The position numbers and the translations under genes were made by a program. The notes beneath the pieces were generated by a model. It worked only from the letters and a program-made list of their open reading frames with translations. It was not told the DNA's origin and did no database searches. Below, piece by piece: positions 43,230-51,329 of a stretch of DNA of 59,517 bases; within the stretch, counting starts at the first letter, position 1, and each line of letters begins with the position of its first letter. The stretch comes from Streptomyces lucensis JCM 4490. Its GTDB lineage: Bacteria > Actinomycetota > Actinomycetes > Streptomycetales > Streptomycetaceae. The stretch is from positions 1 to 59,517 of the forward strand of contig NZ_BMUE01000026.1 in the NCBI RefSeq assembly GCF_014650035.1. The letters run 5' to 3'.

Positions 43230-44054
43230 TCAGCCGCGTACCCCGCACAGGTGCAGCAGCGCCGCCACCCCGCGGTAGGGGTCGGTGCGCCCCGCACGCT
43301 CCTCGACCGCGAGCAGCGTCTCCAGGTCGTCCGGCGTCCCCGCGTCGTCCGCCGCCGTGTCCGTGAAGACGCGGACGCCGTACCAGGCGTGCAGCGGGGC
43401 CGCGATGCCCGCGAGGGTCGCGGTGAGTTTCGACAGCCGGTCGGCACGGACGTCCAGGCCCAGACGGATGGGGGTCCCCCCGTTCGAGTCTGTTCGAGGA
43501 TGGGGGAGGTAGGCGGTGGTGTCGAACGCGGCCAGCGCGCCCGCCCAGTCCCCGGACAGGCCGGGCCGCATGGCGAGCGCGTCGCCGTTGCGCACCAGCA
43601 GCGACAGCAGCCCGCCGGGCGCCAGCATCCGGGCGAGGCCGGCCACCAGCGGGTCGGGTTCCTCGACGTACATCAGCACGCCGTGGCACAGCACCACGTC
43701 GAAGCCGCCCGGCAGGAAGTGCACCCCGGTGTCGTGCCCGTCGCCCTCCACCAGCCGTACCCGCGCGCGGATGCCCTCCGGCTCACCGGCCAGGGCCCGA
43801 CGGGCGGCGGCGATCATCGTCGCGTCCCGTTCGACCCCGGTCACCTGGTGGCCGAGCCGGGCCAGCCGCAGCGCCTGCGTACCCTGGCCCATCCCCACGT
43901 CGAGCACCCGCAGCCGCCGCCCGACCGGGAACCGGCCGGCTATCTGCTCGTCCAGCTGCCGGGCCACCAGTTCCTGGCGCACGACGTCGCGGAGCCCGCC
44001 CAGCCCGGTCAGCCAGGCATCCGCGGCACCCCCGGTGAAAGCCTCTGCGCTCAG
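43230..44054 (-). CDS. SAM-dependent methyltransferase (SmtA/CmoM-like)
   Basis: A 274-aa class I methyltransferase. The SAM loop is LRVLDVGMGQGTQALRLA (about 43-60), followed by VTGVERDATMI, EGDGHD and FDVVLCHGVLMYVEEPD. The open frame reaches back inside the DUF3043 gene, but the best start is CTG 44054: it overlaps the upstream TGA as CTGA and follows GGAGAG at 5-6 nt. A CTG start is rare. Residues about 182-195 (LPHPRTDSNGGTPI) are encoded by a GC-rich repeat inserted in frame. The substrate is unknown, though relatives modify tRNA. Confidence 0.8.
   Translation of the reverse strand: MSAEAFTGGAADAWLTGLGGLRDVVRQELVARQLDEQIAGRFPVGRRLRVLDVGMGQGTQALRLARLGHQVTGVERDATMIAAARRALAGEPEGIRARVRLVEGDGHDTGVHFLPGGFDVVLCHGVLMYVEEPDPLVAGLARMLAPGGLLSLLVRNGDALAMRPGLSGDWAGALAAFDTTAYLPHPRTDSNGGTPIRLGLDVRADRLSKLTATLAGIAAPLHAWYGVRVFTDTAADDAGTPDDLETLLAVEERAGRTDPYRGVAALLHLCGVRG
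43470..43508. repeat. GC-rich palindromic repeat inserted in frame in a coding gene
   Basis: The block begins GGGGGTCCCCCC and ends TGGGGGAG, with GTTCGAGTCTGTTCGAGGA between. This resembles a short interspersed element I recall from many Streptomyces genomes (GGTCCCCCCGCTCGAGCG... GGGGGAGG). It is 39 bp, a multiple of three, and adds about 13 residues without breaking the frame. Confidence 0.6.
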
Positions 44055-44650
44055 GGCCGCTCTCCGCGCTTGACCTGCGGCTTCGGCAGCCGGAGCCGGC
44101 GCATCTGCAGCGACCGCATCAGGGCGTAGGCGACGGCGCCACGCGTGTTCTGGTCCGGGAAGCGCTCCGCGAGCCGCTTGCGCAGACGGAAGCCGCTGAC
44201 CGCCGCGTCCAGCACGATGAGGACGATCACCACCAGCCACATCAGCAGCGCGATGGTCTGGATCGACGGCACCCGCACCACGCTCAGCACGAGGATCACC
44301 ACGGCGAGCGGCAGGAAGAACTCCGCCACGTTGAACCGGGAGTCCACCCAGTTACGGGCGAACTTGCGCACCGGGCCCTTGTCCCGGGCGGGAAGGTAAC
44401 GCTCGTCGCCACTGGCCAGGGCCTGGCGCTGGCGCGCCAGCGCCTGACGCCGCTCCTCGCGCTGCCTGCGCGCGGCGTCCTTGCGGGACGCCGGGGTGCT
44501 GGCGGCGCTGCGGCGCTGGGACTGGGCCTCACTGCGCTTGGGCGTGGGCCGGCCCTTGGGGGCCTGCGGGTCACGGGGCTGCTTGGAGAGGGTCACCTGC
44601 GCCTTGTCGGCGGTCGGGGCCTTCTCTTCCTTGGCACGGCTACGGAACAC
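44051..44650 (-). CDS. DUF3043 membrane protein
   Basis: A 199-aa actinobacterial protein. The N-terminal 85 residues are highly charged and basic (SKQPRDPQAPKGRPTPKRSE; REERRQALARQRQAL). RNWVDSRFNVAEFFLPLAV leads into two membrane helices (about 104-121 and 125-145), followed by a basic tail (RLRKRLAERFPDQ, MRRLRLPKPQ). GTG 44650 gives the conserved FRSRAKEE start; the longer frame to 44785 lacks support. The stop overlaps the methyltransferase start, so the two are translationally coupled. Function unknown. Confidence 0.82.
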   Translation of the reverse strand: MFRSRAKEEKAPTADKAQVTLSKQPRDPQAPKGRPTPKRSEAQSQRRSAASTPASRKDAARRQREERRQALARQRQALASGDERYLPARDKGPVRKFARNWVDSRFNVAEFFLPLAVVILVLSVVRVPSIQTIALLMWLVVIVLIVLDAAVSGFRLRKRLAERFPDQNTRGAVAYALMRSLQMRRLRLPKPQVKRGERP

Positions 44651-44824
44651 AAAACCCAAGGGTACGGGGTGCACCCGCATGGACCCCAGCCCGGCGGGGA
44701 ACGATCCGGCAACACCGGACGTCTGTAGGGGGACGGAGAGGACGTTCCGGCGAAGGTGCGAAAAGGGGGACGGGTAGGGGATCACCTACTCCCTGGGCCG
44801 GACCGGGAGCGTCCGCAGTCGTCC

Positions 44825-44850
44825 TCGGGGAGGAGCGCATCGCTCCCCGA
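44825..44850 (+). promoter_or_regulatory. Hairpin upstream of pspA
   Basis: TCGGGGAG (44825-44832) pairs with CTCCCCGA (44843-44850). GGTAAT at 44859-44864 is a possible -10 for pspA, so this hairpin may be an operator or mark the divergent start. The evidence is weak. Confidence 0.3.
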
Positions 44851-44940
44851 ACAGTGCGGTAATGGAGGCAGGGCCCGTACTGTGGGTCTTGTCGCAGGAT
44901 CTGTGAGCCGGAGTCCGTCAGAAGGGGGCGCGCGAAGCCC

Positions 44941-45738
44941 ATGAGCGGTGTCATGAAGCGTATGGGGATGATCTTCCGCGCGAAGGCGAACAAGGCCCTT
45001 GACCGGGCCGAGGACCCGCGCGAGACCCTCGATTACTCCTACCAGAAGCAGCTCGAGCTGCTGCAGAAGGTGCGCCGCGGCGTCGCCGACGTGGCGACCA
45101 GCCGCAAGCGCCTGGAACTCCAGCTCAACCAGCTGCAGCAGCAGTCCGCCAAGCTGGAGGACCAGGGCCGCAAGGCGCTCGCGCTCGGCCGCGAGGACCT
45201 GGCCCGCGAGGCGCTGTCCCGGCGCGCCGCCCTCCAGCAGCAGGTGACGGACCTGGAGACGCAGCACACCACCCTCCAGGGCGAGGAGGAGAAACTCACC
45301 CTGGCGGCCCAGCGCCTGCAGGCCAAGGTGGACGCCTTCCGCACGAAGAAGGAGACCATCAAGGCCACCTACACCGCCGCCCAGGCCCAGACCCGGATCG
45401 GCGAGGCGTTCTCCGGCATCTCCGAGGAGATGGGCGACGTCGGCCTGGCCATCCAGCGCGCCGAGGACAAGACCGCCCAGCTCCAGGCCCGCGCCGGCGC
45501 CATCGACGAACTGCTCGCCTCCGGCGCCCTCGACGACCCCTCCGGCATGGCCAAGGACGACATCCAGGCCGAGCTGGACCGGCTCTCCGGTGGTACGGAT
45601 GTAGAGCTGGAACTGCAGCGCATGAAGGCCGAGCTGGCCGGCGGACCGTCCGCGGACCGTCAGGCGATCGAAGGCGGCACCGGCCAGGCGCAGTCCCAGC
45701 AGCAGCCGCAGGACACCCCGCGCTTCGACAAGCAGTAG
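44941..45738 (+). CDS. pspA: PspA/IM30 phage-shock protein A homologue
   Basis: A 265-aa ESCRT-III-like coiled-coil protein that binds the inner face of the membrane under stress. The N-terminal amphipathic helix (MKRMGMIFRAKANKALDRAEDP) is followed by long coiled coils to about residue 190 (Gln/Leu/Glu-rich heptads) and a flexible Gln-rich tail (QSQQQPQ) after 235. The protein is longer at its C-terminus than E. coli PspA. There is no pspB or pspC. The gene pspAA follows after 34 bp, and a two-component system and RND transporter lie beyond. S. lividans PspA is known to act in envelope stress. Confidence 0.95.
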   Translation: MSGVMKRMGMIFRAKANKALDRAEDPRETLDYSYQKQLELLQKVRRGVADVATSRKRLELQLNQLQQQSAKLEDQGRKALALGREDLAREALSRRAALQQQVTDLETQHTTLQGEEEKLTLAAQRLQAKVDAFRTKKETIKATYTAAQAQTRIGEAFSGISEEMGDVGLAIQRAEDKTAQLQARAGAIDELLASGALDDPSGMAKDDIQAELDRLSGGTDVELELQRMKAELAGGPSADRQAIEGGTGQAQSQQQPQDTPRFDKQ

Positions 45739-45772
45739 CCCGGCGCCGGGACCCCGAGCCGAGGAGGCCGAC

Positions 45773-46051
45773 GTGATCGTACGGATCATGGGGGAGGGGC
45801 AGGTGAAGCTGGACGACTCCCACTTCACCGAGCTGAACGAGCTGGACGACGAGCTGCTGGCCGAGATGGAGAGCGGCGACGGCGAGGGCTTCGGCCGCAC
45901 GCTCACCGCTCTCCTGGACGCCGTCCGCCGGCTCGGCACCCCCCTGCCCGACGACGCGCTGGAACCCTCCGAACTGATCCTCCCCTCCCCGGACGCCACG
46001 CTCCAGGAGGTCCGGGAACTGCTCAGCGACGACGGCCTGATCCCCGGGTAG
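45773..46051 (+). CDS. pspAA: PspA-associated protein PspAA
   Basis: A 92-aa acidic protein with the family start IVRIMGEGQVKLDDSHFTELNELDDELL (landmarks IVRIMGEGQ). It is found encoded next to pspA in actinobacteria and probably tunes its activity, but biochemistry is not established. GTG 45773 follows GAGGAGGCC. It is almost surely cotranscribed with pspA. A long hairpin follows 7 bp past the stop. Confidence 0.9.
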   Translation: MIVRIMGEGQVKLDDSHFTELNELDDELLAEMESGDGEGFGRTLTALLDAVRRLGTPLPDDALEPSELILPSPDATLQEVRELLSDDGLIPG

Positions 46052-46058
46052 CGCCCCG

Positions 46059-46098
46059 CCCGGGGCCGCCGGACAGGTCTGGGAGCACCGGCCCCGGG
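46059..46098 (+). terminator. Hairpin between pspAA and the histidine kinase
   Basis: CCCGGGGCCG (46059-46068) and CGGCCCCGGG (46089-46098) pair perfectly across a 20-nt loop, consistent with at least partial termination of the psp transcript. Confidence 0.6.
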
Positions 46099-46101
46099 AC
46101 A

Positions 46102-46107
46102 TACTGT
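46102..46107 (+). promoter_or_regulatory. -10 element of the leaderless kinase gene
   Basis: TACTGT lies 7 nt before GTG 46115, and no ribosome site is present. With the preceding hairpin, this suggests that the two-component system has its own promoter. Confidence 0.5.
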
Positions 46108-46114
46108 CGGCATC

Positions 46115-47359
46115 GTGGACACACTGGAACGCGCCCGCTGCGGCCTCAGGGCCCACCCGCTCGCACTGGACGCGGCCATCGCGGCCGGCGTCCTGCTGTG
46201 CATGGCCGCCGGCTCGTTCGCCGTGCCCCGCGACGGACACGGCGTCACCTGGGGCCTGCGCGTCCCCGCACCCCTGAGCCTGGCCCTCATGGTGCTCGCC
46301 GCGGCGGCGCTCGTCTTCCGCCGTCGCGCCCCCCGGACGGTCCTCGCGGTCACCGGCACCCTCACGGTGATCGAGAGCGTCACCGGCGACCCGCGCGCCC
46401 CGGTCGCGATGTCCGCCGTCATCGCGCTCTACACCGTCGCCGCGACCACCGACCGCACCACCACCTTCCGGGTCGGCCTGCTCACCATGACCGTGCTGAC
46501 CGCGGCGGCCATGCTCGGCGGCCCGCTGCCCTGGTACGCCCAGGAGAACCTCGGCGTCCTCGCCTGGACCGGGATCGGCGCCACCGCCGGGGACGCCGTG
46601 CGCAGCCGCCGCGCGGTCGTCCAGGCCATGCGGGAACGCGCCGAACGCGCCGAGCGCACCCGCGAGGAGGAGGCACGCCGCCGGGTCGCCGAGGAGCGGC
46701 TGCGCATCGCCCGGGACCTGCACGACGTCGTCGCCCACCACATCGCCCTGGTCAACGTGCAGGCCGGCGTCGCCGCGCACGTCATGGACCGGCGGCCCGA
46801 CCAGGCCAAGGAGGCCCTCGGCCACGTCCGCGAGGCCAGCCGCTCCGCGCTCAACGAGCTGCGGGCCACCGTCGGCCTGCTGCGCCAGTCCGGCGACCCC
46901 GAGGCGCCCACCGAGCCCGCCCCCGGCCTCAGCCGCCTGGAGGACCTCGCCGGCACCTTCCGCGCAGCGGGACTGCCGGTGGAGGTGGCCCGCGCCGACC
47001 AGGACACCGAACTGCCCGCCGCCGTCGACCTGGCCGCCTACCGGATCGTCCAGGAGGCCCTGACGAACGTGCGCAAGCACGCGGGCCCCGAGGCCAGGGC
47101 CGAGGTGAGCGTCGTACGCGTGGGACCGGACGTGGAGGTCACGGTGCTCGACGACGGCGCGGGCGAGACGGCGGCGCCCGAGGACGGCGGCGGACACGGG
47201 CTGCTCGGCATGCGCGAACGGGTCACGGCCCTCGGCGGCACCCTGACCACAGGGCCCCGCTACGGGGGAGGCTTCCGCGTCCATGCGATCCTGCCCGTCG
47301 AGACCCGCAGCGATTCCCGTCCCGACACCCTGACGACGGCACCGGGGGAGCCCGTATGA
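46115..47359 (+). CDS. NarL-type sensor histidine kinase
   Basis: A 414-aa kinase. About five membrane helices occupy residues 18-155, with little extracellular sequence, as in intramembrane-sensing kinases. The HisKA_3 dimerisation box has the phospho-acceptor His203 in RIARDLHDVVAHHI. The ATPase domain has IVQEALTNVRKHAG (N box), LDDGAG and GLLGMRERV. GTG 46115 is probably leaderless. The response regulator start overlaps the stop as ATGA. The signal is unknown; its position after pspA-pspAA and before an RND pump suggests a membrane-stress input. Confidence 0.93.
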   Translation: MDTLERARCGLRAHPLALDAAIAAGVLLCMAAGSFAVPRDGHGVTWGLRVPAPLSLALMVLAAAALVFRRRAPRTVLAVTGTLTVIESVTGDPRAPVAMSAVIALYTVAATTDRTTTFRVGLLTMTVLTAAAMLGGPLPWYAQENLGVLAWTGIGATAGDAVRSRRAVVQAMRERAERAERTREEEARRRVAEERLRIARDLHDVVAHHIALVNVQAGVAAHVMDRRPDQAKEALGHVREASRSALNELRATVGLLRQSGDPEAPTEPAPGLSRLEDLAGTFRAAGLPVEVARADQDTELPAAVDLAAYRIVQEALTNVRKHAGPEARAEVSVVRVGPDVEVTVLDDGAGETAAPEDGGGHGLLGMRERVTALGGTLTTGPRYGGGFRVHAILPVETRSDSRPDTLTTAPGEPV

Positions 47360-48036
47360 CGATCCGTGTCCTGCTCGCCGACGACCAGACACTGCTGCGC
47401 AGCGCGTTCCGCGTGCTGGTCGACTCCGAGCCCGACATGGAGGTGGTGGGCGAGGCCTCCGACGGCGCCGAAGCGGTCCGGCTGGCCAGGGAGCACGGCG
47501 CCGACGTCGTCCTCATGGACATCCGCATGCCCGGCACCGACGGCCTCGCCGCCACCCGGCAGATCAGCGCCGACCCCTCCCTCGCACAGGTCCGGGTGGT
47601 CATCCTGACCACCTTCGAGGTCGACGACTACGTCGTCCAGGCCCTGCGCGCCGGCGCCTCCGGCTTCCTCGGCAAAGGCAGCGAACCCGAGGAACTGCTG
47701 AACGCCATCCGCCTCGCCGCGGGCGGCGACGCGCTGCTCTCCCCGGCCGCCACCAAGGGCCTGATCGCCCGCTTCCTCGCCCAGGGCGACGCCGACGACG
47801 GCCGCGACCCGGCCCGCTCCGAGCGCCTCGGCGCGCTCACCGGCCGCGAGCGCGAGGTGCTCGTCCAGGTCGCCGGCGGCCACTCCAACGACGAGATAGC
47901 CGAGCGCCTCGAGGTCAGCCCGCTGACCGTGAAGACGCACGTCAACCGGGCCATGGCCAAACTCGGCGCCCGGGACCGGGCCCAGCTCGTCGTGATCGCG
48001 TACGAGTCGGGGCTGGTACGGCCGAGGACGGAGTGA
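47356..48036 (+). CDS. NarL/FixJ-family response regulator
   Basis: A 226-aa regulator. The receiver domain has the acidic pocket LLADDQ, the phospho-acceptor Asp55 in VLMDIRMPG, and conserved Thr and Lys (LTTFEVDDY, FLGKGSEPEEL). The C-terminal LuxR-type helix-turn-helix (about 155-215) contains LTGREREVLVQVAGGHSNDE and VSPLTVKTHVNRAMAKLG. It is translationally coupled to the kinase. Likely targets are the neighbouring psp genes or the RND transporter (inference). Confidence 0.95.
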   Translation: MTIRVLLADDQTLLRSAFRVLVDSEPDMEVVGEASDGAEAVRLAREHGADVVLMDIRMPGTDGLAATRQISADPSLAQVRVVILTTFEVDDYVVQALRAGASGFLGKGSEPEELLNAIRLAAGGDALLSPAATKGLIARFLAQGDADDGRDPARSERLGALTGREREVLVQVAGGHSNDEIAERLEVSPLTVKTHVNRAMAKLGARDRAQLVVIAYESGLVRPRTE

Positions 48037-48143
48037 CCTCCACCCGCGCGTACCGCGCGCGGAGCAGGGGACGGGCGGGGAAACGGACCTGGGGCCCACG
48101 CACGCAAGCACCTCTGCCGCTCACTGAAGGAAGACCCTGATCC

Positions 48144-51100
48144 ATGTCCTGGCTGGCCGGATTCAGCCTCGCGCAACGGGCCCTGATCGGCCTGGTGTCG
48201 CTCATCGCGCTCGCCTTCGGGCTGATCGCGATCCCCCAGATCAAGCAGCAGCTGCTGCCCACCATCCAACTGCCCGTGGTGTCGGTCGTCGCGCCGTACC
48301 AGGGCGCCTCGCCCGACGTCGTGGAGAAGCAGGTCGTCGAGCCCATCGAGGACAACCTGCAGGGCGTCGACGGCGTCACCTCGGTCACCTCCACCGCGAG
48401 CGAGGGCAACGCCGTGATCATGGCGTCCTTCGACTACGGCAACGACACCGACCGGCTGGTCTCCGACGTCCAGCAGGCCGTCAACCGGGCCCGCAACCAG
48501 CTCCCGGACGGCGTCGACCCGCAGGTCGTCGCCGGGTCCACCGACGACATGCCGACCGTGGTCCTCGCCGTCACCTCGGACAAGGACCAGCAGGCCCTCG
48601 CCGACCAGCTCGACACCACCGTCGTGCCCGCGCTGAAGGACATCGACGGCGTCGGCCGCGTCCAGGTCACCGGCGTCCGTGACCTCCAGGTCGCCGTCAC
48701 CCCCGACGACGGCAGGCTGGCGGACGCGGGACTCACCCCCGCCGCCCTGGGCCGGGCCCTGCAGGGGGGCGGCGCGACCGTCCCGGCGGGCTCCTTCGAC
48801 GAGGACGGCGCCAACCGCACCGTCCAGGTCGGCGGCGGCTTCACCTCGCTGCGGCAGATCCGGGACCTGATGGTCACCGGCGAGGGCGGCGACGAGCCCG
48901 TGCGCCTCGGTGACGTGGCCACCGTCAGCCAGCGGCCGGCGACGGCCGACTCCCTCACCCGTACCGACGGCAGGCCCAGCCTCGCCGTCACCATCACCAT
49001 GGACCACGACGGCAGCGCGGTCTCCATCTCCGACGCGGTCGAGGACAAGCTGCCCCGCCTGCGTGAGAACCTCGGCTCCGGCGCGCGGCTCACCGTCGTG
49101 AGCGACCAGGGCCCGGCCGTGGCGAAGTCCATCAAGGGCCTGACCACGGAGGGCGCGCTCGGCCTGCTCTTCGCGGTGCTGGTCATCCTGGTCTTCCTCG
49201 CCTCGGTCCGCTCGACGCTGGTGACGGCGGTGTCCATCCCGCTGTCCGTCGTCCTCGCGCTGATCGTGCTGTGGACGCGCGGCCTGTCGTTGAACATGCT
49301 CACGCTCGGCGCGCTGACCATCGCCATCGGCCGGGTCGTCGACGACTCGATCGTCGTCCTGGAGAACATCAAGCGGCATCTCGGCTACGGCGAGGAGCGC
49401 CGGGCGGCGATCCTGGGCGCGGTCCGCGAGGTGGCCGGCGCGGTCACCTCCTCCACCCTCACCACGGTCGCCGTGTTCCTGCCGATCGGCCTGGTCGGAG
49501 GCATGGTCGGCGCTCTGTTCGGCTCCTTCAGCATCACGGTGACGGCGGCCCTGGTGGCCTCCCTGCTCGTCTCGCTGACGGTCGTGCCGGTGCTGTCCTA
49601 CTGGTTCCTGCGTGCCCCCGAGGGCACGCCGGGGGACGCCGCCCAGACGCGCCGCGAGGCCGAGGAGAAGGAGGCGAACAGCCGCCTGCAGCGTGCCTAC
49701 GTCCCCGTCCTGCGCTTCGCGACGCGCCGCCGTCTCACCAGCGTGCTGATCGCGGTCGCGGTCCTCCTGGTCACGTTCGGCATGTCCGGGCTGCTGAAGA
49801 CGAACTTCTTCGACCAGGGCGACCAGGAAGTCCTCACCGTCACACAGGAGCTGAAGCCGGGCACCAGCCTCGCGGCCACCGACGCGCAGGCCAGGCGGGT
49901 CGAGAAGCTGCTCGCCTCCACCAAGGGCATCAAGGACTACCAGGTCACCGTCGGCTCCTCCGGCTTCATGGCGGCCTTCGGCGGCGGCACGGACAGCAAC
50001 CAGGCGTCGTACCAGGTGATGCTGGAGGACTCCGCGTCCTCCGGCGACGTGCGGCGCGGCCTCGAGGACGGCCTGGCGAAGCTCGAGGGCGCCAGCACGA
50101 CCACCGTCTCGGCCGGCGGCGGCTTCGGCAACCAGGACCTGAGCGTCGTCGTGAAGGCCGCCGACCCCGGCACGCTGCGCAAGGCCGCGGAGCAGGTGCG
50201 CTCCGCGGTCGCCGGCCTCGACCACGTCACCGACGTCACCAGCGACCTGGCGACGAGCGTGCCGCGGATCTCGGTGAAGGCCGGCCCCGGGGCGGCCGAG
50301 GCCGGGTTCGACGACCAGAGACTGGGCGCCGCGGTCGCGCAGGCCGTGCGCGGCACGACGGCGGCCAAGGCGGTTTTGGACGGCACCGAGCGCGACGTCG
50401 TGGTGCGGTCGGCGAAGCCCGCGACGACGCCGGCCCAGCTGTGGAGGCTGCGCCTCGGCACGGCGCGGCTCGGCGACATCGCCACGGTGAAGCTGGTGGA
50501 CGGCCCGGTGTCGCTGACCCGGATCGACGGCAGGCGCGCCGCCACGATCGAGGCCCGGCCGACCGGCGACAACACGGGCGCGATCAGCGCCGACCTGCGC
50601 TCGACGATCAGGTCGCTGAAGCTCCCCGCGGGCGCCGAGGCGGAGATCGGCGGTGTCTCCTCCGACCAGGACGACGCGTTCGGCAACCTGGGCCTGGCCA
50701 TGCTGGCGGCCATCGCGATCGTCTTCGTGCTCCTGGTCGCGACGTTCCGCTCGCTCGTCCAGCCGCTGATCCTGCTGGTGTCGATCCCGTTCGCGGCGAC
50801 GGGCGCGGTCGGCCTGCTGGTCGTCACCGGCACCCCGATGGGCGTCCCGGCGATGATCGGCATGCTGATGCTGATCGGCATCGTGGTGACGAACGCGATC
50901 GTGCTGATCGACCTGATCAACCAGTACCGCGCGCAGGGTCACGGCGTCGTGGAAGCCGTGGTCGAGGGCGGCCGCCACCGCCTGCGCCCCATCCTCATGA
51001 CGGCCCTGGCGACGATCTTCGCCCTGCTGCCGATGGCCCTGGGCATCACCGGCGAGGGCGGCTTCATCGCCCAGCCGCTGGCGGTGGTCGTCATCGGCGG

Positions 51101-51254
51101 CCTGATCACGTCCACCCTGCTGACGCTGCTGCTGGTGCCGACGCTCTACGCGATGGTGGAGCTGGGCAAGGAGCGGCGGGCGGCCAAGCGGGCGGCGAGG
51201 GGGGAGCCGGCGGAGCCGAAGGTTCCCGGGCAGTCCCAGCCGGCGCGGGTCTAG
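48144..51254 (+). CDS. RND-family efflux transporter (HAE1/AcrB-like)
   Basis: A 1036-aa transporter with the twelve-helix duplicated RND topology. The first helix (about 8-30) is followed by a large porter loop (PQIKQQLLPTIQLPVVSV, GVDGVTSVTSTASEG). Helix 4 contains GRVVDDSIVVLENIKRH, which has the paired Asp residues of the proton relay. The second half repeats this plan (helix 10 region GIVVTNAIVLIDLINQY). No membrane-fusion partner or outer-membrane channel is encoded nearby, as expected in a Gram-positive host, so it probably works alone or moves a lipid or drug within the envelope. It is 107 bp after the response regulator. Confidence 0.93.
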   Translation: MSWLAGFSLAQRALIGLVSLIALAFGLIAIPQIKQQLLPTIQLPVVSVVAPYQGASPDVVEKQVVEPIEDNLQGVDGVTSVTSTASEGNAVIMASFDYGNDTDRLVSDVQQAVNRARNQLPDGVDPQVVAGSTDDMPTVVLAVTSDKDQQALADQLDTTVVPALKDIDGVGRVQVTGVRDLQVAVTPDDGRLADAGLTPAALGRALQGGGATVPAGSFDEDGANRTVQVGGGFTSLRQIRDLMVTGEGGDEPVRLGDVATVSQRPATADSLTRTDGRPSLAVTITMDHDGSAVSISDAVEDKLPRLRENLGSGARLTVVSDQGPAVAKSIKGLTTEGALGLLFAVLVILVFLASVRSTLVTAVSIPLSVVLALIVLWTRGLSLNMLTLGALTIAIGRVVDDSIVVLENIKRHLGYGEERRAAILGAVREVAGAVTSSTLTTVAVFLPIGLVGGMVGALFGSFSITVTAALVASLLVSLTVVPVLSYWFLRAPEGTPGDAAQTRREAEEKEANSRLQRAYVPVLRFATRRRLTSVLIAVAVLLVTFGMSGLLKTNFFDQGDQEVLTVTQELKPGTSLAATDAQARRVEKLLASTKGIKDYQVTVGSSGFMAAFGGGTDSNQASYQVMLEDSASSGDVRRGLEDGLAKLEGASTTTVSAGGGFGNQDLSVVVKAADPGTLRKAAEQVRSAVAGLDHVTDVTSDLATSVPRISVKAGPGAAEAGFDDQRLGAAVAQAVRGTTAAKAVLDGTERDVVVRSAKPATTPAQLWRLRLGTARLGDIATVKLVDGPVSLTRIDGRRAATIEARPTGDNTGAISADLRSTIRSLKLPAGAEAEIGGVSSDQDDAFGNLGLAMLAAIAIVFVLLVATFRSLVQPLILLVSIPFAATGAVGLLVVTGTPMGVPAMIGMLMLIGIVVTNAIVLIDLINQYRAQGHGVVEAVVEGGRHRLRPILMTALATIFALLPMALGITGEGGFIAQPLAVVVIGGLITSTLLTLLLVPTLYAMVELGKERRAAKRAARGEPAEPKVPGQSQPARV

Positions 51255-51269
51255 AGGACCCGGCCACAT

Positions 51270-51311
51270 GCGGAAGGGGGCCGCACCCCGCGGGGTGCGG
51301 CCCCCTTCCGC
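51270..51311. terminator. Bidirectional terminator between RND gene and nadA
   Basis: Twenty-bp arms (51270-51289 and 51292-51311) form a nearly loop-free perfect palindrome; effectively 19 bp pair around 4 nt. It separates two convergent genes. Confidence 0.88.
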
Positions 51312-51329
51312 GTCTCTCGGCCGCCGGGA

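Noticed and set aside
48144..51254. A complete tripartite RND efflux operon
   Set aside because: No membrane-fusion or outer-membrane gene is adjacent, so only a stand-alone transporter is supported.
47628..51269. A 1213-aa open frame antisense to the RND transporter
   Set aside because: It is Asp/Arg/His/Gln-rich low-complexity shadow of a membrane protein gene and crosses the kinase-RND gap.
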